From Centroberyx gerrardi (lineage: Eukaryota > Chordata > Actinopteri > Beryciformes > Berycidae), in assembly GCF_048128805.1 (NCBI RefSeq), contig NC_136000.1, positions 19,447,946 through 19,511,945 on the forward strand: a DNA stretch of 64,000 nt, written 5' to 3'. The translations under genes and the position numbers were made by a program. Each line of letters begins with the position of its first letter. Position 1 is the first letter of the stretch. Below, in pieces: positions 15,256-33,429 of this stretch. The notes under the pieces are model-generated. The model was given only the letters and a program-made list of their open reading frames with translations. It ran no database searches and was not told where the DNA came from.

Positions 15256-17170
15256 GTATTTCCTCTAATACTGGCCGGTAGTCAATTAAAAGCTGGGTCT
15301 CCGATAATGGCCGGGGGCGTGGTCTACACGAACAAATAAAGGCCGGCCTCAAATACAGGCCAGAGAAAAAAACAAAGGAAACAAGACTAGGTCAAAACCT
15401 AGTATATGGCTGGACCGTGTCCATCTCCTCCGCGCCCATGGCTCCCGATCCAAGCCCCGGACGCCCGGTGACATATCGGCGTCGGGACCCCCGCCGAAAT
15501 CTCGGCCGGATCACCGGGAACACATCAGCGCCTAGCTGTCGGCTCTGGCCGGCACCGTGCCCCCGGGAAACACCGGGAAGCGTCGGCAAGTCCTCGGCGT
15601 GCCGAAACCTCCATGCTTGTCTGTCTCTCTCTCTCCGCCGACAGAACAGAGGGCTGTCAGGTGGACTGAGCTCGCGCATATGCATCGATGCAAACGGTGG
15701 ATACCGGTAAACTCCTGGTACCTGTTTGTAACTGCAGTTTGTGGTAGGGATGCACCGATCCGATACTTGGCATCGGTATCGGGCTGATATTGGCCTAAAA
15801 TGCTGGATCGGACATCGGTGGCAGCTAACGTTATAATCCGATCCGATCCAGAGCAATCAGTTCGAGCCCCCGGAGTAATAAACGGGCGTAGTCGCCTGCC
15901 GTAAAACATGCCTGAGTTTGCACGTGACGCGACACGAGCGAGTGAAGAAGTTGGAAAAAGAAAGCGAGCGTGCAGGCAATGTGCTGATGTAAACATGTCA
16001 GCGGTTGGGAATTATTTTAGCCACAAAGGGATGCTAGATGGCTATGCCATTACTAGCGTCCCAAAGATCTTTATCCAACTCACTTTACCAAGAACTTCAT
16101 CTGGCGACGCCTTCCAAACGCCTGCTCCTTAGCTCAAACTTACATCGAGTGTCCTTGGGCTTAGTATCATGTACACGCCACCATAAAGGTTTCAATTAAG
16201 TCTTCCGTTTTCACAAAACGAAGCTTTTTGGAGATGGGGGCTAAAGCTAATGCTACCGCGCTGATGACGCTGACGCGACCTGTGCGTGCGTCAGCGTCAG
16301 TGACTGTCAACACTGTCAGTGAACGGAGGAACAGGCTGACTGCAGAAAGAGGTGAGATGCTTCTGTTTCTGAAGAAAAACCTGCCTCTTGTCCTTAAGTG
16401 ATTAAAACTAGACTAGACTTGGCACACACTGGATGTTATGCCCAGAAAAAGCCTATGTGTAGCAGTATTTTTTCTGTCAGTTATTCACACTAAAGAAGAG
16501 GGAAAAAAATATAAGCAAAGGCTGTATGGTTGTTTCAGTATTGTTTTGTAGCAGTATGCACTGGTCAGTTTATTGCTCTTTTGCACTTTTGTGAGTTTTT
16601 TTGCACTGTATCCCTATATTGCAGCAATCTTTTATATATCCTAGGAACTGTCATTCCTATTTTGGTCAGTTCTTTTGCCCTGCTGCTTTTCTTTTTTTTA
16701 ACAATAAAATTATTGTTCCCATGTTATTTACATGTTGTATGCAGCTGTGTAATTACAGAAGAAAAAAGGGGTCAATATCGGATCGGTACTCGGTATCGGT
16801 TGATACTCAAAATTCTGGTATCGTTATCGGATTGGCAGTAAAAAAAAAAACGGTATCGGTGCATCCCTAGTTTGTAGTAATGTACAAGTGCCACAAGAAA
16901 GCTCGGCCGGCGGAAGTCTCTGGAGCATGCCGTCGTCGATTACCGTAATTATCGTAATGCATTGCAGTAACAAAAAAACGGCTACCTAACGTACCCCAAC
17001 AGAAGCAGATCAGAAAACAAGGAGGCTTCCTACTAAAATATGAGCAAATATACTTATCAAACAGAGGGAATTAGAAATAAAGGCCTGTCTCTAAGCCTGC
17101 TTCCAATAAAGGCCTGGTACCCTCTGCAGTTGACGTAAATAAAGGCCCGTGCCAATATTAGAGGAATTAG
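15256..17170. mobile_element. DNA transposon with terminal inverted repeats, carrying a nested hAT-like element
   Basis: The left end GTATTTCCTCTAATACTGGC matches the reverse complement of the right end (GCCAATATTAGAGGAATTAG) with few changes. Subterminal DNA at both ends repeats the word AATAAAGGCC and is GC-rich. No transposase is recognisable; long frames on both strands (such as 15392-15856 minus) look like by-products of GC-rich DNA. It is interrupted by the hAT-like element at 15745-16869. Superfamily not assigned. Confidence 0.65.
15745..16869. mobile_element. hAT-like non-autonomous transposon nested in the 15256-17170 element
   Basis: Terminal repeats are TAGGGATGCACCGAT at the left and GGTGCATCCCTA at the right. 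They are flanked by 8-bp duplications GTTTGTGG (15737-15744) and GTTTGTAG (16870-16877), with one mismatch. Subterminal CGGTATCGG words occur at both ends. It is 1125 bp. An open frame at 15908-16132 shows no recognisable transposase, so it is probably an internally deleted derivative. Confidence 0.9.
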
Positions 17171-18280
17171 ATAATAATAGGTAATAGAGAAAAGGATGGT
17201 ATTAAAAAACTGTTTTAATTGTGTTCAAAACTGAAGCCAATAGTTTGTCATTTAGGATTTTCCCTGCCACCTGCAAGTCGAGGTTATTCTTGGTAGTGAC
17301 AGCCAATCACGTTTCCGTCTGCTACCACAAATCTACCAGGATTTGTATTCTATGGCCAATCAGCGCTCGTATCGCTACCAAGATTTCCCCCAGCAACTAC
17401 CAAGAATTGACCAATCATCTCCGAGTGATTCTGAGAGCGTGCCCGCCCGGAGACCTGCCTGAGACATTGCAGTTGTCGGCTGTAAAAAAAGAAAGAATTG
17501 ATACGGTAACGACCGATTGCTTCACTTACCAACATTTCGAAAGTAAGTCAATCCTTTATAGCTATTGTTAATACAAATAAATTGGCAAATATATATATAT
17601 ATCTATATTATAACGTTACAGCTTGCTTTCCGATAGCGATTTTGAGACTTCCTACTAATATTACGTTGATGTAAAGTCAATTTAACGTTAACATATCTGA
17701 CAAAGTAACCTGCCTGTTGATGACATTAGCGAGCTATGTCATTAAATGAACATTAAGTTACAAACAGGTGTCCAGTACAGTACAGTTACGACTTAGTTTT
17801 ACTATTTCATTTTATTTTAGCTCATCATGCTGTTACATACGTTTATTGTAAATGAATGAATAAATAGCTAAGTTAGCAGACTAAAAGAACTTAGAAGGTG
17901 GCGGACCGCTCCAGTCCAGGTCCCCTTCCCCTCATCCACTAACGTTAACGTTACCCCTTACTTAAAAAATCCTATAAGCTGTGTTTAATGGTATAATACG
18001 TTACTTGTGATAGCATGTATCACTCCGTTATAATGCTTTACTTCTGACCCATAGTGATTCTGGGATGTTATCCGAGATTTGGAGCCTGTTGGAAAAATAT
18101 ACATAGACAGAGCATAATATAAAATCAACATTACAAGGTGATCATGACTGAATATAACTGGTAGTATACACAGCTGCCTTAAGTAATGTGTTACCAAATG
18201 TTTTGTCCATCTCATCTTTCACAGCTGTGCTATTTACATCTGTTTCTCTGTTTTTTTTATATTTTCATTTTTTAATCTAG
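17171..18280. other. Intergenic, no gene seen
   Basis: AT-rich DNA with an (AT)n run near 17590 and GTTAACGTTA words. It could contain the promoter of the broken gene that starts at 18281, but nothing specific is visible. Confidence 0.5.
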
Positions 18281-19920
18281 ATGGAACCTCGCTTCAGGAG
18301 ACGGGCTGATGGCAGTCTAAACCTCACAGACACAATTGAAGCGACAAAGGTGAGGGAAATAAACAAAGTAAAGCCGTGGATGCGACCCATGTCCCCAGAG
18401 GGAGTGCTGGACAAGGCCAGAAAAGTTGTAATTTAGCACCATGGAGATCCAGCAAACAGAAAACACCTGCTGGGTTTCTTCGAAATCCAGTTTGGTATGT
18501 TTCGCGGGCAGACATTCAGGTGGGTGGCTGAAAATGCCCTGGGGTATGCTGCTTACCTGGTGGCAGCTATGAAGAGGGACCCCACAGGAGGCAGCAAAGA
18601 CTCCCAAGACCATGCCCACAACAAGAGGTGTTTCAGGGAGTATACTGAGCTCTTTCCTATTGGCAGAATTGCCATTGCCATGAAGGAAGAGCAATATGCT
18701 GGGAAAACTCCCCAGCACGCTGCCACCTCCCAGCACGCTGCCACCACCGAGCATGCTACCACCATCCAGCACTGTGCCCCCACCCAGCAAACTGCCACCA
18801 CCCAGCTCTCTCCCCCCACCCAGCACGCTGCCGCCACCCAGCACACTGCCCTCACCCAGCATTCTGCCACCACCCAGCTCTCTCCCCCCACCCAGCACGC
18901 TGCCGCCACCCAGCACACTGCCCTCACCCAGCACTCTGCTGCCACCCAGCACACTTCCACCTCCTCTCTCCGCTCCCTCTTGGTTAGGAAGTTGCCTAAC
19001 CAGAAAAGCCTGACCAAGACTGTAAAAAGGCTGGTTTCCCCCCTCAAAGCCAAACCTTGTAAGCAAACATTTATTTGTATAACACAATTTTTTTATGTTT
19101 AGTATTTATTGCTGTTCAATACTCATGATGTTTATCTGTTTGTCCTGCTTTTTGTTTTTTTAGCTTTGACCCAGGCACGCGCACGGCCCTCACCCACCCA
19201 CCTGTGTCCACTGAGGCAGCCACAGGGCCCTCACCCACCCTCACCCACCCTTCTGTGTCCACTGAGGCAGCCACAGGGCCCTCACCCACCCTCGCCCACC
19301 CATCTGTGTCGACTGAGCTGGATGACAGCACACTGCTGGCAGAGGCAACTATAGGTTGGAGGAGGCACATGTGGCACGTAAGTTTATACTTATTTAAAAC
19401 ATACAACACAATATTAATTACTGCAAAATTTGCTGGTCTGTGAGTGGTACTGGAAATGTTCATTTCTTTTTTTTTCTTTTTTTTACTTTTCAGAAGTTTA
19501 ACAAGTTTCCTTTCCAGGGATAATAAAGTAAAGTGAAGTGAAGTAAAGTGAATTTGCATTTGTTTATTTATGTGTTTATTTCTTTGTTTTTGTTCTTTCC
19601 AGCACGACGAGTCTGTCTTCCAGCTGGCTGGATACACACCTTGCCTGAAGTGGACCAGAGGTGGATATCCAAGGCCCTGTTCAGGTGGACAGCACAGGGG
19701 CATCCTGAGCTGGACTTTAGCAGGGTGGACAAACTTTGGTGGTATCCTTCACAGGTGCCACTGAAGACCAGTAATTCTCCTCCATTGGAAAATTACTTTG
19801 GCCATCCCCTGCTGCTCTGGATGCCACGAAAGCTGTGGCAAGCCAAGCTGACCTGTCTGCATCCAGACTGTCACAAAGAACTTCTGACCTCAGCCGGCCT
19901 GCACCAGAAGATCAGACAGG
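18281..19920 (+). pseudogene. Broken 5' piece of a multi-copy fish gene of unknown function (DUF6729-like)
   Basis: A pyrimidine-rich acceptor precedes an ATG at 18281 (MEPRFRRRADGSLNLTDTIE). Downstream stretches read WVAENALGYAAYLV, FREYTELFPIG, then after a low-complexity His/Thr/Gln-rich linker, DQRWISKALFRWTAQG, VDKLWWYP and FGHPLLLWMPRKLWQAKL. The last blocks resemble the DUF6729 region of large uncharacterised proteins that I remember as highly multi-copy in fish. A transposon or other selfish origin is suspected, but no function is established. It is interrupted at least once, and the region normally following the last block is absent before 22 kb, so it is a truncated, non-functional copy. 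Family assignment is from memory and only moderately secure. Confidence 0.5.
18714..18957. repeat. Coding-type minisatellite (15-18 bp unit)
   Basis: Degenerate tandem copies of a CCCAGCACNCTGCCGCCA-like unit inside the broken gene, with a higher-order duplication: the CAGCTCTCTCCCCCCAC block occurs twice. A second short tandem pair with unit GTGTCCACTGAGGCAGCCAC lies at about 19204-19315. Confidence 0.85.
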
Positions 19921-22600
19921 TGGTGGCCGTGTGTAAATTCAGTAATTAATGTATTTTACTTGTAACAAATTACAGTTCAGTTATAATTATCTCATAATTA
20001 TATTAGTTCCGGTTCTAATTCCATCAGCATTTATTGTCTTTCCACATTAATTAGGACAAAATTGTCATATGACGATATGTCTTAATGACTGATAACAAGT
20101 TTGCCTGAATAATAACAAATGTATCTTATTGTGAGATATACATATTTGATATATAGTTATGAAACTTGACTCACTAAGTTTGAATACTTCAGTAAGTCCC
20201 TTGACATACAGTATGTAGGTGACTGTACATGGATGGATCCCTCAGTACAATAGATATAAACAAATAGACCTTTGGGTGGCAGCATCATCAAGCATCAAGG
20301 CTTTAATGCCTGGAGGAGTGTTTACAGTTTTTCTCCAATATTTAGATGCATTGCTGCTGACATTGTACAAATCACTTCAAATACACTCGTAACTCTTAAT
20401 AACTTATGCTTCTCTTCAAACAATTCAACTATCACATTAGCATAGTTTGCATTACATGCATTTAATACAAGAGGGCTACAGCCAGGCAGTGAGTACAGAT
20501 TTCACCCGAGGGTCTTCTGCTCATTATTTTTTGTTCATTTTGTTATTTATGTTACACTTTATTTCATTACATTTTATTGCACTTTTTAGTTTATTTATGC
20601 CTTAAGTTATTTATGTTACACTTTATTATTATTATTATCATTATTATTATTATTATCATCATTATTGTTGTTGTTATTATCATTTTTGTTGTTGTTGCAA
20701 CTATATTAAAAAATATAAAACGAGTTCGGACGTTTCTGTGTTTTGATTTCTTCGTCGTCTTCTTCCTCTTATTATTATTATTATTATTATTATTTAGTTA
20801 AATTTTTACAACAACTTCACTCAAAAAATCTACAATTTTTAATATCTACACAAGACAGGATTATCAGAACTCAAACTATGTAGAAAAATAACAATAAAAC
20901 TCCTATTTGTCATCATCACATAAGGTCCTTAGTTTGGCTCTGGATTTTACATAGGCCAATATGAATGTACAGTACAAATAAATAAGATTCCGGGTACTAA
21001 CCTTACTTATCATTGTTTATTACTGTTCGAAACAACATTATTATTCATTTTCATAAGGATTTGGATATTTGTGTGACAATATGAATGTACAGTAGTCATA
21101 ATATGATCATAATGAGTTAGGAACGAGCGGGATTCGATACCAAGATCTCAGGTTGTATTTCACGTTATTTATGATAGCTTTACCTCGACTGATATGTGCA
21201 GGCCTCTTTTTTGGTGAAGGTGATTTAGTCTATCTTTTACTGTATTCAAGAAAGCTCAACAGTGATGCCAAAGTCTGTAGAATTGCAGGAAATGCATTTA
21301 AAATGATTAACATTTTCTGGGGGAGGGCCCCCAGACCCTCCAACCTTCAGTTGGTCCCCCCCAATGTTTTAGACACAATTATTCACAGGTTATTAACAGG
21401 TTTCTAATTTTTCTAATTTCTAATTTAAATTTCTAAAGAAAAGGTTTTAGACTTTCAAACATCCTGTGAAAAGATGTGGCGGAGCACTTGTTCTTTTACA
21501 AAGGACTGGAAAATATTTAAGTTTATCCAATTGATGAACTTTTATGAAGGCAGCATCTTGTTGTAGAGGACCATCTGTAGCCACACACCCCAAAAAAAGA
21601 CTTTCCACCAAGCGAGGGCGCTCTGCTCACAGGAGAGAACAGTGGACAGTATGTGCATGTGTATGTTAGTAAGTCACTGTGGGAATTATTACTGTCGGTT
21701 TTGTAACCTGTGCCCATAGTTCAACAATCTGTAAGGTTTGCAATGCATAGCCTACTTTCTTTCTTGGATGTTTCCTTTTATGCACTGAGGGTCTAAGATG
21801 GTAAACATGCTTCTAAGTTGACTTATTGAAAATCGGTTTGAGGTTTGAACCAGTTGTGCAAGTAGACAGCGCGTGATTAAGAAATAATCCATTCTCTATT
21901 AGCTAATTTGCATCAATTTGTTGGTATCACTTTATAAAAAAGACTACCCACTCAATTCTCCGCGGAGAATAGAGGAACTCGTGCTTTGATGAACTGTATT
22001 CTCCCCGTGCACGTATAAACTTCTATATCTACAAGAGACTGAGACTCAGCCTGGTTAACACTGAGTGATTTTCTTTATTCAAAAGAGACAACAGAATATT
22101 TTCTTCAACAGTTCTGGTATGATTTGTGTGTGTTTAATCAGCCACCATACATTTTTAGCCTGAAATCCACCTAGGCTATCCAATTATCGGGAAACACAAA
22201 GCAACATAACATGGATGACATGACCTGACATAACTTTTGGTGTTCTAGTTGACGTCCCCACTTAGCCTACTTGCGCTGGTCGGGCCGACCACGGAAGCTG
22301 CAATGGGACAAACTAGGGGGCGTCATTTTCACTTTATTTAGATTGAAAATAAGGCACAATTTCATCCTAAAAACGTTCCTAATGAAGCTTTAGATACATT
22401 TCATCTTGCATGTATCTATCTATAGTTTGTGTGCACAAATGTAATTGTGTATACTGACTGCAGTAGCTTAGTTTATTACATTTTAGATATTATTATTATT
22501 AGATAAGATTATTAGATTATTATTATTACATAGTTTATTAGACTTGTTCTGGGTTCCCCTCTCGCAGGGGATCGAATGAAATCAGATGATAAAGGATAAT
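19921..22600. other. Intergenic, no gene seen
   Basis: AT-rich DNA with trinucleotide microsatellites. A G/C palindromic patch at 21319-21338 (TGGGGGAGGGCCCCCAGACC) looks like the tip of a dispersed repeat, but I could not delimit it. Confidence 0.5.
20621..20797. repeat. (ATT)n/(GTT)n microsatellite cluster
   Basis: Two ATT-type trinucleotide runs (about 20621-20662 and 20769-20797) with a GTT-rich stretch between them. Confidence 0.9.
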
Positions 22601-22611
22601 TACATTTGTCC

Positions 22612-24736
22612 TTTATTCCACTGTATTGTACAGTAGAACACAGTCTGAAGCCCTGAATCAGGTCATTTTAAGGACTAGTTAAACACTGGTCTGGCAGTAT
22701 GACTGCAGCATGGAGCAGCAAACTGGTCAGCACTTGACAAAAATGACCCAAGCTCCCCCAGATGATTTAGCTGCATCAGCAGATGTAATGTGAGTCATAG
22801 AAATGTCAAGAAAAATGTTTCATGGTCTCGTAGTGTGAGTGGCTAAAAAGTGTGCTGATGTAATATACTTAGCCAAAATCCAAGTGTGGCACTGAAATAG
22901 AGCAATAATCCTTTTACAATTTTTTTGTGTGTGACAGCAGTGTGCTAAACATACATAATATTTAAGAACATACAGATTGGACATGGGTTTGTTTTTGTTT
23001 TTTTATTACTGAGAAGAGCGCTTAAGCTGAAAAGCTCCCTGAAGTCAGATGTGAGCAGGTCAATAGGTCAAACTTTGTTAGTTTCCCGCAAAATCAGACC
23101 TATGGCATTGAAAGTAGTACAAAGCACAACTTTTCAAAGGCAAATCATTCAAACAGCTGAGCACAGAGGGTTTACAGATAGGAAGGAAAAGGTACATAAA
23201 CAAAACAAAGTTAAGCAGAAATGAATCAAATGTGACACAAAATTAAGTCTGACACCTTTATAGACATTGTTAATATTTATTATATTACTTATCCACACAG
23301 TTTTTGCAAATGTTAGTAAAGCTGCAGTCTGATACAAAAGTGCTGGCCAGTGGTTTTGAATGATTCACTATGCTGCCCAGAAAAGTGCACTTGGAGTAAG
23401 AGAGCTACTGGGCTCCACCATCAGGCCGTGATGAGACATACAGACACTTACTTGGTACTTTGAGATGCACCTTGAGCTGCTAGGTTGTATAATGTTTAGC
23501 TAGCCAGAAGTTCCAAATGAACTGGAAAACCGGAGGGAAAAGCTTTGCAGGTATAAAGCCAGGCAAACTTTATGTCAGCCATTTTAAATAGACAACAAAC
23601 GTGATACATTTCAAAGGTAAAATAAGCTTCTGGTCTAGACCATAAGTATACAAGCACAGAAACTTCATAATTTTGATACTTTGATTAAAACCAGCTTATT
23701 CATGTATTGGTTAGGTTACTCTATTGCATCACAACATCTTTCCGATTTATTACATAGTATTGTATAGGGTGTGGTGACATTAATAGTAAATTTTACATGT
23801 AGGACCATGAACCAACATATATCATGTCAAAAGATATCTTTAAAGTTCCTGTTCAAAGGGCAACAAGATATCAGTCTACCAAAAACCAGCTGATGTGGCT
23901 ACAGTGATAAGACAGCATAAGCTTACTTGTCAGTGGTTAGAAAATTAAAGAAAATGAATGTAACTTTATTATGCACATGGCCAGTTTTGTGATACCAATA
24001 AAATGGTTGTTTCTGGTATACTTTCATTGACTTAGTGGCAAAGAGAAAAAACACCTGAGATGCAGTCTTTTTTCAATTCTGTGACGCCCCTAAAGCAAGA
24101 AACTAAATCAAGAGCAAGGCATGCTGCTTTGCAAAAATATCGTCATGTTGTGACAATAGTTGCGAGTGTAATGCGATTAGATCTAAATAAAACGCAGCAT
24201 GCAGTTCAGTATGTTGGGCATTGAATTAATGATAGTACCACAGAGTAGAATATATAGGACACCTCTTTCTTCTTCAAGCACTATGAAGTACAGACATGGT
24301 GTACATTTTAGAATCAGAGGCACATACAGTTTGATCCATAATAAGTGGTGTGAGATATCATTCCTCTTCTCCTGCTGGGAATAAATAAATAAATAAGAAG
24401 CTGTCGAGGAGAAATTTTGATGTCATGTGACCCGTTATCATGCTGCACCAGAGATATTGAGGTCGTACTGTGGTCAGGTGATAAACAGTGACTGGGGAGG
24501 CCATTCAAAGTGCATGTATGGGAATACGAGTGCGAGTGTTCCGGGTCAGGGTGACATAACTAGCTTTATCAGACAGTAAAACCCCATGTTCGTTAAGCCT
24601 ATATAGATAGAATCTGGAAGATTACAGTCAGCTAACATGGTAGTAACGGTTACTGGGGAAGGACAGAGGTGATTTGTGTGTAATGAGTGTATTATGCATT
24701 GTATTGTGGGAGGAGGATCTATGTGTGCGTGGTGCA
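22612..24736 (-). other. fbxo31: Putative 3' UTR of fbxo31
   Basis: No coding potential is visible between the fbxo31 stop and a minus-strand AATAAA (TTTATT at 22612-22617). A roughly 2.1-kb UTR is plausible, but the choice of this hexamer over others is a guess. Confidence 0.4.
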
Positions 24737-30301
<5,565 letters not shown>

Positions 30302-30406
30302 CCGTAGTCACCAAACAGGCAACATTACATCACCACAACAAATGTATCAGCTGCAGTCTGGCTGATCTCCTCCTGCCCTTGTGTGCATGGGCGGAAACGT
30401 TGCTCG

Positions 30407-30414
30407 TGACGTCA
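30407..30414. promoter_or_regulatory. Consensus CRE (TGACGTCA) upstream of fbxo31
   Basis: A full palindromic cAMP-response element, the binding site of the CREB/ATF family, 106 bp upstream of the fbxo31 start codon in a locally CpG-richer stretch. A promoter role is inferred from position. Confidence 0.55.
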
Positions 30415-30465
30415 GAGCGGTGTCTCTATCCACGAGCGTAGTGGGTCTAGCCAGCGAACAAGCTC

Positions 30466-30640
30466 GTGCGGGGCCACTGTTGGGTTTTTGTGGGCAGTGT
30501 GGGCTGGGGCAAACCCACTCTAAACCCACAAAGGGCCCGCTGTGGTTTTGCCCATGCGGGGCCCAGAGTCTTTTCCCACCTATATGGGCCCGCGTGGGGT
30601 TTCTGTGGGCTTTCCCAGGTGTGGGCAGATCACAGGTATC
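30466..30640. repeat. Imperfect GTGGG/CCCAC-rich repeat block
   Basis: Repeated GTGGGCT, AACCCAC, GGGCCCGC and GGGGC words form interleaved inverted pairs, for example GGGCAAACCCAC near TGTGGTTTTGCCC. It probably belongs to a dispersed GC-rich repeat; no family is assigned. Confidence 0.45.
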
Positions 30641-30881
30641 CCCTAGTGGCTTTCTGTGTTGGTATTATTTAAAACTGGCTATACGCACATACCGTAATCT
30701 TGCTGTACTCCGCTGTGGTAACATATAGCTCAGTGGTTCCCAATGTGTGGTTCGGAGACCATGAGGGGAACATGAGGGTTTTACAGCAAAATGATAGATA
30801 GCATTGTACCATTATTGGAAGTTAGCACAGAGAGAATGGGAATGAGAGTTTTAATACCTCCCCACTGTCATAGGCTACGTC

Positions 30882-30956
30882 TGTACTAAATCACTACATG
30901 TGTACTAAATCACTACATTTGTACTAAATCACTACATGTGTACTAAATCACTACAT
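30882..30956. repeat. Short tandem array, ~19-bp unit, four copies
   Basis: Four near-identical units of GTGTACTAAATCACTACAT lie head to tail. The repeats abut with no unique spacers, so this is not a CRISPR array. Confidence 0.95.
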
Positions 30957-31359
30957 GAACTGCTCAACATCAGATCACATGCGGGTCTAAACTTGGGGGA
31001 GGGGGGTGGTTACACACAAAAAAAGAGAAAAAATATCCAATTTCCACTGTGTTTGAGATTCTGTTACTCTGTTTCAGTTATACTAAGAGTAATTCTGACA
31101 CTTTGTCACAGAACAAACTCCCAAGGTTTACCTTTCAGGAAATACCAACATAATGGCTATGGTTCAAGTACAGTAACCATTTTACTTTGGGTAGGCCTAT
31201 GTTATTTTCAGCCTTGTCTTCAGAAAAGGGGTCCATAAAAAAGTTTGGGAGTCGTTAATTGACGGCATCAGGTTTCCGATTCACATCCCAGATTGAACAG
31301 TAAACAGTTAAATTAAATTATTTAATCTCTAAACTGTAATCAGCCAACGTTACATAAGC

Positions 31360-31490
31360 CCTTCCCACACTACACACTCTAAATCCGGGGCTAACCTTAA
31401 CCTTAGGTTGAGAACAGACACCGGGTTGTCTTGGCCCCTGTTCACACAGATAAAACGTAGCCCTGGGCTAAGTGATTCACACTTATTATA
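31360..31490. mobile_element. Possible small MITE with CCGGGGCTAA-type ends
   Basis: TTCCCACACTACACACTCTAAA then CCGGGGCTAACC at the left, and GTAGCCCTGGGCTAAGTGATTCACACTT at the right, form weak inverted ends resembling short fish MITEs. Borders are approximate and no target duplication was identified. Confidence 0.3.
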
Positions 31491-33201
31491 GACCTTTCTC
31501 ATGGCTGTCGGTTTAGGCTACTGACTACACAACTTGTTGTAGCGCCTGCGTACAGTAGGGGTCGCTGTCAATCGGACTTTTGTTTTACTCCTAATCATCA
31601 CCAGTCAAATTCAACACTGTTATTTGTAGCTGCTTGATCACGGCTGTTTGATTAAGCTCCCAGAACATGAAGACACTCACTGCGCTCATTATCTAATTAA
31701 TCCATCTGCCCTCTATGAATCAGATGAACATTAATGAGAAATCATGTGTATAGTTAAGTGATTTAATTAGATGTTTACGAAGTCATGAGTATAGAAATAG
31801 GCTAACACCATTTGCAAAACAGGAATATGACAAAAAAAAGTATTCCTTAAGACTGTGTTTTGACTGTATTCTGTTACTGATCAATACATTAATAGATAGA
31901 ACTTTTAATGTTGCTCCAACTACACTGTTAAACTATCTTCAGTACAACATCTTAACAGTCCATTTTTTCATAATTAGCCTACTTTCTGTTCAGTTTTTAT
32001 TCCAAGCATACATTGATAAAGGTAGTCTTGTCCCAGCAGATATCTAAGGATATCGGCTTTTGCTCTTTCATGTCACTTATACAGCCTCATCATATTTACT
32101 GTATCTCCAATTGGAGATACAGCACATGCTACACATTCTCTGCCTTATATCTCGAACACAAGGTCGGTCCAGGTGTATAATGTCTGACCTTTACTCTTTA
32201 CGGCTATCTAACGAAACCTTGCTATCAAGTGTGCACCACCATGTCAGATGTCATGCTCTCCCACATTGCTGATACGATATATAATCTTTAGATCGATCTC
32301 AGTCCCAAAACACATCTTGCTATCTGGCCTAACTGCTGATAAGGAAACTGCTGTATTGGAAACCACCACATGCACTCACAAAATCTGAATGGGTCAACAT
32401 TTACCTTAATGCAATTAATGACATTTCCATGCGGCCAGGATGCAACAAAAGAAGATAATATTCTGTCCTGTTTTACAAGTACCTTGTGTAAAAACAAAGG
32501 GTTGTTGTGATGATTAGAACATCAAATACGTGGAGAGTATTTTCTTTCAATTTCTATATATTTCCCTCTGTTTTTCTTTTTAATGGAGAACACAAATTAA
32601 ATGGTTCACTGGTGAAACATTAACTTAATATTTAATAAGGCTGTACTACCATTGTAACATTCCTGAATAAAAAACTGGTCACCACCGAAAAGATATAGTA
32701 CAACAAAAAATATTTTAAACCTAGATTACAAGCTACACAGACACACCCACACACATGCTACACATAGATAAAGAAATAGAGTTAAGATATACTTTATTAT
32801 TCCACAGGGGATAACTGGGTTCAGCAGTATGATCAAATACACCATATGCGAGATGGAAAACTAATACAACATAATAAATGAACATGAACGGCTCTTCAAA
32901 GTTGAGTAATTCACGTATTCACATATTTCGCAGCGGTATTTACACACTGACGTATTATCGGAGGCTCGTTTCTCTCCCAAGTCCCCTTCTTTGTTGCTCC
33001 AACTCTATCGCCGGTAAAAGTCGCAACAGCGCCAAATGCCCATAGACACACGCGTTGTGGCCAAAAATATAAGTCTTTTTAAAGTAAGAGTGACTATTAG
33101 ATTGGTTGGAATCGCCTTTAGCCAAACAATTACGCGGATTGGTCAGTAGTTCTTCCGTGAAGACTAAGCAAGGAAAAAAACAAGGAAGGAAAAAAAAGAA
33201 T

Positions 33202-33274
33202 CGAGCCAGCCAGGAGTCGAACCTAGAATCTTCTGATCCGTAGTCAGACGCGTTATCCATTGCGCCACTGGCCC
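33202..33274 (-). tRNA. tRNA-Arg (anticodon ACG)
   Basis: A 73-nt intronless cloverleaf on the minus strand. The acceptor GGGCCAG pairs with CTGGCTC, with discriminator G. The A box is in GTGGCGCAATGGATAACGC, the anticodon loop in CTGACTACGGATCAG (ACG), and the B box is GGTTCGACTCC. A T-run follows the 3' end (A-run at + 33190-33198), as expected of an RNA polymerase III terminator. It reads codon CGU and, by inosine wobble, CGC/CGA. Confidence 0.95.
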
Positions 33275-33429
33275 TATAATAATGCTAATGTAATAGCATC
33301 TATATCACCATGGCTCTGTATCTCACCTTTATGATTTCTTAAAAAGGGGTCAAAAGAACAAATCATGACTTGACTTGAATTGTATTTGACATTTTGATCA
33401 CTCTTCCTGCAATCCTGTTGTGACGATCT

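Noticed and set aside
15392-15996. Two 154-codon minus-strand frames in the GC-rich nested transposon
   Set aside because: They cross the border between the outer element and the inner hAT-like insertion and show no transposase motif.
18317-19087. 256-codon minus-strand open frame rich in Gly, Leu and Val
   Set aside because: It is the reverse of the C-rich minisatellite in the broken + strand gene; repeats of triplet length keep several frames open. No conserved domain or splice logic.
21310-21370. GGGGGAGGGCCCCCAGACCC patch considered as a gene fragment
   Set aside because: Palindromic and typical of dispersed repeat tips; no frame of interest.
30882-30956. Four regular repeats considered as a CRISPR-like array
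   Set aside because: Units abut without unique spacers, and the genome is vertebrate.
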